From assembly GCF_002953195.1 (NCBI RefSeq), contig NZ_CP026377.1, positions 930,001 to 994,000 on the forward strand: a DNA stretch of 64,000 nucleotides. The letters are read 5' to 3'. This DNA comes from Mixta gaviniae (GTDB taxonomy: Bacteria; Pseudomonadota; Gammaproteobacteria; Enterobacterales; Enterobacteriaceae). Shown here in pieces: positions 59,345-64,000 of this stretch (position 1 is the stretch's first letter; every line of letters starts with the position of its first letter). The translations under genes were made by a program, and so were the position numbers. Under the pieces are notes generated by a model. It saw nothing but the letters and a program-made list of their open reading frames with translations. It had not been told where the DNA came from and made no database searches.

Positions 59345-59478
59345 TCAGCTGAGCGAGGCGCCACCGCAGATGGCGATCTCCTGGCCGGTAATGGCGGCAG
59401 CGGCAGGGGAGAGCAGGAAGCTCGTCAGCGCCGCCACCTCATCCGGCTGAATATAGCGGCCTGTCGGCGGCCCCAGAT
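59345..59478 (-). pseudogene. 3' remnant of a short-chain dehydrogenase/reductase gene
   Basis: On the minus strand about 43 codons remain, with the end [20 protein letters not shown] then [16 protein letters not shown] and a stop. This is the characteristic C terminus of SDR oxidoreductases. The catalytic YxxxK and the cofactor site are gone; the frame ends abruptly where the DeoR-type regulator begins on the other strand. The terminator that once closed this gene is still present. Confidence 0.8.
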
Positions 59479-59479
59479 T

Positions 59480-60223
59480 ATGGATTATTTAAAGGGCCAT
59501 AATCTGGTTACTGTTGATCAACGGGTGGCGGCGATTTCCGCCTCGCCCGCCACGATTCGCCGCGATCTGATCAAACTGGACAGGGAAGGCGTTATCAGCC
59601 GGACGCACGGCGGCGTGACGCTGAACCGTTTTATTCCTGAACAGCCCACCACGTCGGAAAAGAGCCAGCGCAACCTGGCAGAGAAACAGGCGATTGCGGG
59701 CGAAGCCGCGAAGCTGGTGAAGGCTGGCGATGCGGTGGTATTGGACGCTGGCACCACCATGCTGGAGCTGGCGCGCCAGCTAACCCATCTGCCGCTGCGT
59801 GTCATCACCGCCGACCTGCATATTGCGCTGTTTCTCTCCGGCTTTCGCCAGATTGAAGTCACCATTATCGGCGGACGTATCGATGATTCCAGCCAGTCGT
59901 GCATCGGCGAACATGGGCGTCGTCTGTTACGCACCATTTATCCCGATATCGCTTTCCTCAGCTGCAACTCCTGGAGCCTGGAGAAAGGCATTACCACGCC
60001 AACCGAGGAGAAAGCGGGGCTGAAGCAGGATCTGCTGATTAACGCGCGCCGGCGCGTGCTGCTGGCGGATAGCAGTAAATATGGCTCCTGGTCGCTATTT
60101 TGCGTGACGCCGCTGCAGACGCTGACCGATGTGATAACCGACAGTCGGCTGGATGAAGAGACGCAGGCACAGCTGCAAAGAGAGAAGGTAGCGCTGACGC
60201 TGGCGCAAAGCCACGGCGCATAA
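59480..60223 (+). CDS. DeoR/GlpR-family regulator, probably 5'-truncated
   Basis: The 247 residues cover almost all of a DeoR-family sugar-phosphate-responsive repressor: the helix-turn-helix as [30 protein letters not shown] (about 16-46) and the DeoRC sensor domain with [15 protein letters not shown] near 90 and [10 protein letters not shown] near 156. The usual first 9-12 residues (of the form MxPxERQxxI) are missing, and the codons just upstream read PQI before running into the SDR remnant. The original promoter seems lost. The protein may be non-functional or expressed by read-through from the new ATG. Confidence 0.75.
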   Translation: MDYLKGHNLVTVDQRVAAISASPATIRRDLIKLDREGVISRTHGGVTLNRFIPEQPTTSEKSQRNLAEKQAIAGEAAKLVKAGDAVVLDAGTTMLELARQLTHLPLRVITADLHIALFLSGFRQIEVTIIGGRIDDSSQSCIGEHGRRLLRTIYPDIAFLSCNSWSLEKGITTPTEEKAGLKQDLLINARRRVLLADSSKYGSWSLFCVTPLQTLTDVITDSRLDEETQAQLQREKVALTLAQSHGA

Positions 60224-60264
60224 ACGAATCGGGGCGGTGAGCGCCGCCCCGGCAAGGCGATGCC

Positions 60265-61074
60265 TTACTGCGTTTTCAGGCCAATAGAGGGAATGTTGCG
60301 GCCATAGTAGATCTCGCGCATCTCTTTCCACAGCAGGTCGGTAATCCGCTTATGTTCCTGCGGGCTCAGGTCTTCCGGCCGGGTGTTGAACAGATAGTGT
60401 TTGAGATCGAAATCTTTCAGCAACATCTTGGTGTGGAAGATGTTTTCCTGATAAACGTTCACGTCGACCATGTCATACATCGCCTTCATATCGTCCGACA
60501 TAAAGTTCTGTATAGAGTTGATCTCGTGATCGATAAAGTGCTTCACGCCGTTCACGTCGCGGGTAAAGCCGCGCACGCGGTAATCGACGGTCACGATATC
60601 CGATTCCAGCTGATGAATAAGGTAGTTCAGCGCTTTCAGCGGTGAAATGACGCCGCAGGTCGAGACTTCAATATCGGCGCGGAAGGTGCAGAGCCCGCCT
60701 TCAGGGTGGCTTTCCGGATAGGTATGGACGCAGATATGGCTTTTATCCAGATGGGCGACCACCGAACCCGGCAGCGGTCCGGGATGCTCCGAATTATCGA
60801 TATCCTTCGGATCGATCGGTTCTTCGCTGACCAGAATGGTTACGCTGGCGCCTTGCGGTTCATAATCCTGACGCGCAATGTTCAGCACATTCGCGCCGAT
60901 AATTGAGCAGGTCTCGGTCAGGATTTCAGTCAGGCGATTGGCGTTATACTGCTCGTCGATATAAGCAATATAGCCGTCGCGTTCAGCCTCACTGTTCGCA
61001 TAGCAAATGTCGTAGATACAAAAACTCAGGCTTTTCGTCAGGTTGTTGAAGCCATGTAGTTTCAGCTTTTGCAA
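60265..61074 (-). CDS. speD: S-adenosylmethionine decarboxylase proenzyme
   Basis: Makes decarboxylated AdoMet for spermidine synthesis. The proenzyme cleaves itself to create a pyruvoyl group; the site is Lys111-Ser112 in [20 protein letters not shown]. The start is TTG at 61074 with GGGGGTGA 5-6 bp upstream, and the N terminus [20 protein letters not shown] matches the family. 269 residues, with a C-terminal tail (SIGLKTQ) slightly longer than E. coli. Downstream of speE by 14 bp. Confidence 0.96.
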   Translation of the reverse strand: MQKLKLHGFNNLTKSLSFCIYDICYANSEAERDGYIAYIDEQYNANRLTEILTETCSIIGANVLNIARQDYEPQGASVTILVSEEPIDPKDIDNSEHPGPLPGSVVAHLDKSHICVHTYPESHPEGGLCTFRADIEVSTCGVISPLKALNYLIHQLESDIVTVDYRVRGFTRDVNGVKHFIDHEINSIQNFMSDDMKAMYDMVDVNVYQENIFHTKMLLKDFDLKHYLFNTRPEDLSPQEHKRITDLLWKEMREIYYGRNIPSIGLKTQ

Positions 61075-61088
61075 TTTAGTTCACCCCC

Positions 61089-61961
61089 TTATAAATGCCC
61101 GGTCGGCATCGACAGCGCATTCAACAGATATTGCGGCAGAGCGAAGCTGCCCATGTGGATCGCCGGATTGTAGTACCGGCAGTTCAGTCCTGCGGCGGCG
61201 AAGCGCGCCTGCAGCGTCGCGGCATCAAGCTGACGCAGCGCCGGGTTATCACAGGCCCAGGCGAACGTCATAATGCCGCCATAGTAGGTTGGGATCGCCG
61301 CCTGATAGAAGCTGACGTCGCCGAAGTAATGACCCAGTTTGCTATGGCTGGTGAGCGCTTCATCCTGCTGCAGGAAGCAGACGCCATTCTGCGCGACAAA
61401 GATGCCATTTTCATTAAGGCAGCGTTTGCAGCCGGCATAAAACGCCGAAGTGAACAGGCTTTCGCCCGGACCAACCGGATCGGTGCAGTCAGAGATGATC
61501 ACATCAAACTTTTCGTCGGTCTGGTTGACGAAGTTAACCCCATCGTCAATCACCAGACGGAAGCGCGGATCGTCATAGGCGCCAGCGCTGTGGTTCGGCA
61601 GATACTGACGGCAGAATTCGACCACGCCTGCGTCGATCTCAACCATGGTGATCTGCTCCAGCCCGGCGTGACGGCTCACTTCGCGCAGCATTCCGCCGTC
61701 GCCGCCGCCGATGATCAACACCTTTTTGGCGTGGCCATGGGCAAGCAGCGGCACGTGCGTCAGCATTTCGTGATAGATGAATTCGTCGCGCTCGGTGGTC
61801 TGCACCACGCCGTCCAGCGCCATAACGCGGCCGAAAGCGGCGTTTTCGAAGATAATCAGATCCTGATGCTCAGTTTTTTCACGGTAAAGCACCTTATCAA
61901 CCGTGAAGTATTGTCCGAAGCCGGCATGAAGGGTTTCATACCAAATTTCATTTTGGGCCAT
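61089..61961 (-). CDS. speE: Spermidine synthase
   Basis: Aminopropyltransferase that converts putrescine to spermidine using the SpeD product. The ATG at 61961 (GAGGAGAG upstream) gives 290 residues; the longer ORF has no family support. The methyltransferase-like fold shows [18 protein letters not shown] near 79, [18 protein letters not shown] near 101, and the active-site Asp in [16 protein letters not shown] near 155. First gene of speED. Confidence 0.97.
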   Translation of the reverse strand: MAQNEIWYETLHAGFGQYFTVDKVLYREKTEHQDLIIFENAAFGRVMALDGVVQTTERDEFIYHEMLTHVPLLAHGHAKKVLIIGGGDGGMLREVSRHAGLEQITMVEIDAGVVEFCRQYLPNHSAGAYDDPRFRLVIDDGVNFVNQTDEKFDVIISDCTDPVGPGESLFTSAFYAGCKRCLNENGIFVAQNGVCFLQQDEALTSHSKLGHYFGDVSFYQAAIPTYYGGIMTFAWACDNPALRQLDAATLQARFAAAGLNCRYYNPAIHMGSFALPQYLLNALSMPTGHL

Positions 61962-62065
61962 GGTGGGACTCTCCTCAGAATAGCCATGAAAATTGGGCGG
62001 CACATGATAGCTAACTCCGGCAGGGGATGCACGGTCGAATGAGCAACAGGAGAGCCTCAGGCGCG

Positions 62066-62413
62066 TTACTTTACGTAGGCCAGCAGGCTGAGCGAGTCGC
62101 GCGCCAACGCCTTGCATTTTTTATCGTTAGAGACGGCGATGCCGCTGAGATCGCGATAGCTGTCTTCGCCCAACGCCTTCATGTTATAGCTGGCGTAGTT
62201 GGTTAAGTCCCAGCGGTTCTGCTGCGCGAAGAAGACCAGCGCCTTACGGATTTGGGCATCAGGCAGGTCCTGATAGCCGCAGTCATTTTTGAGATAGACA
62301 AAGACAGCGGTCAGATCCGCCAGATCTTCCGCTTCCGATTCGCTAAGCGCAAAACTGGTGGATGAAAAACCGAGCAGCCCCGACAGCAACAGGGCCTGAA
62401 TGCCTTTCTTCAT
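62066..62413 (-). CDS. yacC: YacC-family exported protein
   Basis: Small periplasmic protein of the pilotin-like YacC/GspS-related family; function in this host is unclear. The ATG at 62413 (AAGAGA 6 bp upstream) gives 115 residues, as in E. coli; ATGs at 62419 and 62452 fit less well. Signal peptide [22 protein letters not shown], then [20 protein letters not shown] and [16 protein letters not shown]. Two cysteines (YLKNDCGYQ and KKCKAL) probably form a disulfide. Confidence 0.93.
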   Translation of the reverse strand: MKKGIQALLLSGLLGFSSTSFALSESEAEDLADLTAVFVYLKNDCGYQDLPDAQIRKALVFFAQQNRWDLTNYASYNMKALGEDSYRDLSGIAVSNDKKCKALARDSLSLLAYVK

Positions 62414-62803
62414 AATCATTCTCTTAAAATTGCAATAACCTGACGTTAGCACAGTTAGGGGCGGTCTTCAGGCCATTTTTACGCTTTGCCGACGTTTGCG
62501 GTTAAAAATGGTCTGATTCAGCGTTGTCACAAGGCCATAAAGGAAGAGACAGTGCGCTGTTTCTTATAGCCATCAAGATGCTGAGCGGCCCATCCCTGAG
62601 AAAGCAGCCGATGTCTGCTATCGAAAGCAGCCGGGACGGCTATTGCGCGCCTGCGGCGAAGGACGATCTGCCGCAACCTTCTTTTCTCCGACCCGGCAGA
62701 AATCCGCGGGAAAGGTGGTTTCCCCCGGGCTAAAAACGTTAAGATTTCCTGACGTGCAATTACTCCCGGGCTCCGCCGCGAGCCCCGTTCAAAGGACGCC
62801 GAC
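62414..62803. other. Divergent region between yacC and cueO
   Basis: About 390 bp without a supported gene. It should contain the cueO promoter. I looked for a CueR operator (ACCTTCC...GGAAGGT type) and did not find a convincing one. Confidence 0.5.
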
Positions 62804-64000
62804 ATGCAACGCCGCGATTTTCTTAAACTTACCGCCGCGCTGAGCGCCGCGGGTCTGCTTCCCGCCTGGTCTGGCCAGGCGCTGGCGCAGGGCCGTCCCG
62901 CGCTACCGATTCCCGATCTGCTGACGCCCGATATTCACGGTTCGGTGCGCGTGATTGCGCAGCGCGGCGTAAGCCGCTGGAACGGCAAGGCGGTCAACAG
63001 CTGGGGCTACAATGGCGCACTGCTGGGGCCGGCGATTGAGATGACGCGCGGCAAAACCATCAATGTACAGCTGGAAAACCGCCTGCCGCAGGCGACCACC
63101 GTTCACTGGCACGGGCTGGAAGTGCCGGGCGCGGTGGATGGCGGTCCGCAGGCGATCATCGCGCCCGGCGGTAAGCGCACGGTCGCCATTACGCCCGATC
63201 AGCCTGCAGCCACCTGCTGGTTCCATCCGCACCAGCATGGCGAGACCGGCTATCAGGTAGCGCAGGGGTTGGCCGGGCTGGTGGTGCTGCGCGACGATGA
63301 GTCGGAAAAGCTGCTGCTGCCGAAGCGCTGGGGCGTGGACGATATTCCGGTCATCTTACAAGATAAGCAGCTGACGCCGGACGGTACCGCCATCGATTAC
63401 CAGCTGGATGTCATGCGGGCGGCAGTAGGCTGGTTCGGCAACCTGATGCTGACCAACGGCGTGCCCTCGCCACAGCATGCGGTGCCGCGCGGCTGGCTGC
63501 GTCTGCGCCTGCTGAACGGCTGCAATGCGCGTTCGCTGAACCTTACCGCCAGCGATCGGCGGCCGCTTTACGTGATCGCCAGCGACGGCGGGCTGCTGGC
63601 GGAGCCGGTCAGGGTTGAAACCTTAATGCTGCTGCCCGGCGAACGCTTTGAGGTGCTGGTGGATACCAGCGACGGGCGGGCGTTCGATCTGCAAACCCTG
63701 CCGGTGACGCAGATGGGGATGACGCTGCCTCCGTTTGACGCGCCGCTGTCGCTGCTGCATATCCAGCCGCTGCGGGTTATGGCCAGCGGCACGCTGCCGG
63801 ATAGTCTGGCGACGCTGCCGCCGTTGCCGGCCAGCGATAATCTGCCGCAGCGCTGGCTGCAGCTGATGATGGATCCACAGCTCGATCGGCTGGGGATGCA
63901 GGCGTTACAGCAGCGCTACGGCCAGCAGGCGATGGCGGGGCATACGCCGCCGCAGGCGCCGGGCGGCGCGGCGGCATCTCATCACGCGATGGGCCATGAT
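62804..64000 (+). CDS. cueO: Multicopper oxidase CueO (partial, 3' end outside window)
   Basis: Periplasmic cuprous oxidase for copper tolerance. The frame is open from the ATG at 62804 to the window end (399 codons; the full protein is about 520-540). It has a twin-arginine signal, [20 protein letters not shown] with cleavage after ALA. The first cupredoxin domain carries copper ligands HWHGLEV near 105 and [11 protein letters not shown] near 143. The start of the methionine/histidine-rich insert is visible at the end ([18 protein letters not shown]). CueR control is expected but not seen. Confidence 0.94.
   Translation, partial: MQRRDFLKLTAALSAAGLLPAWSGQALAQGRPALPIPDLLTPDIHGSVRVIAQRGVSRWNGKAVNSWGYNGALLGPAIEMTRGKTINVQLENRLPQATTVHWHGLEVPGAVDGGPQAIIAPGGKRTVAITPDQPAATCWFHPHQHGETGYQVAQGLAGLVVLRDDESEKLLLPKRWGVDDIPVILQDKQLTPDGTAIDYQLDVMRAAVGWFGNLMLTNGVPSPQHAVPRGWLRLRLLNGCNARSLNLTASDRRPLYVIASDGGLLAEPVRVETLMLLPGERFEVLVDTSDGRAFDLQTLPVTQMGMTLPPFDAPLSLLHIQPLRVMASGTLPDSLATLPPLPASDNLPQRWLQLMMDPQLDRLGMQALQQRYGQQAMAGHTPPQAPGGAAASHHAMGHD

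Noticed and set aside
62640..62803. CueR operator for cueO
   Set aside because: ACCTTC occurs at 62677-62682, but no matching GGAAGG arm was found at the right distance.

Overview
This window is one continuous stretch of chromosome from a gamma-proteobacterium of the order Enterobacterales. The family is probably Erwiniaceae (Pantoea/Erwinia/Mixta-like); this is inferred from protein similarity and from the accessory genes, not proven. Most genes match their Escherichia coli counterparts in order, orientation, length and start codon. The layout follows the E. coli 2-minute region: ilvIH, cra, the complete dcw cell-wall and division cluster, lpxC, secM-secA, mutT, yacG-zapD-coaE, guaC, hofCB-ppdD, nadC, ampDE, aroP, pdhR-aceEF-lpd, acnB, yacL, speDE, yacC and cueO. 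Both ends are cut inside genes: ilvI on the left and cueO on the right. I saw no rRNA, tRNA or insertion sequence.

Left third (1-24.7 kb). ilvI and ilvH (acetolactate synthase III) end at a terminator and are followed by the regulator gene cra. A 500-bp gap carries the mraZ promoter and three 10-bp-spaced MraZ-type repeats. The dcw operon then runs mraZ-rsmH-ftsL-ftsI-murE-murF-mraY-murD-ftsW-murG-murC-ddlB-ftsQ-ftsA-ftsZ, mostly with touching or overlapping ORFs. Together these genes make UDP-MurNAc-pentapeptide, lipid I and lipid II, and build the divisome. lpxC (lipid A) and the arrest-regulated secM-secA pair (protein export) follow.

Middle (24.7-47.5 kb). A low-GC insert follows secA: an orphan Hcp-like type VI secretion gene facing a two-gene, translationally coupled unit that looks like an effector plus a small membrane immunity protein. 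Core genes resume with mutT, yacG-zapD-coaE, guaC, the type IV pilus set ppdD-hofB-hofC, nadC and ampDE. A 48-bp minisatellite lies between ppdD and nadC, and a NadR-like operator precedes nadC. A GH43 glycosidase and a GPH-family sugar symporter are inserted between ampE and aroP. aroP has TyrR-like boxes and pdhR has a perfect PdhR box. The pyruvate dehydrogenase genes aceE-aceF-lpd follow.

Right third (47.5-64 kb). The lpd-acnB interval holds about 8.5 kb of accessory DNA: a lipoprotein-like remnant, three small unknown genes, a decayed type I-E-like CRISPR remnant without cas genes, tehA, a phenolic-acid decarboxylase operon (padC plus a DUF3237 gene), and mgtA. mgtA is preceded by a 17-codon proline-containing leader ORF that overlaps mutually exclusive RNA hairpins. 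acnB and yacL follow, then a deletion scar joining the 3' end of a short-chain dehydrogenase gene to a DeoR-family regulator that lacks its first codons, then speE-speD, yacC and the 5' two-thirds or more of cueO.

The least-explained and most interesting parts are the Hcp/effector/immunity-like module, the mgtA leader, the CRISPR remnant, the small-gene island at 47.9-49.1 kb and the SDR/DeoR scar.
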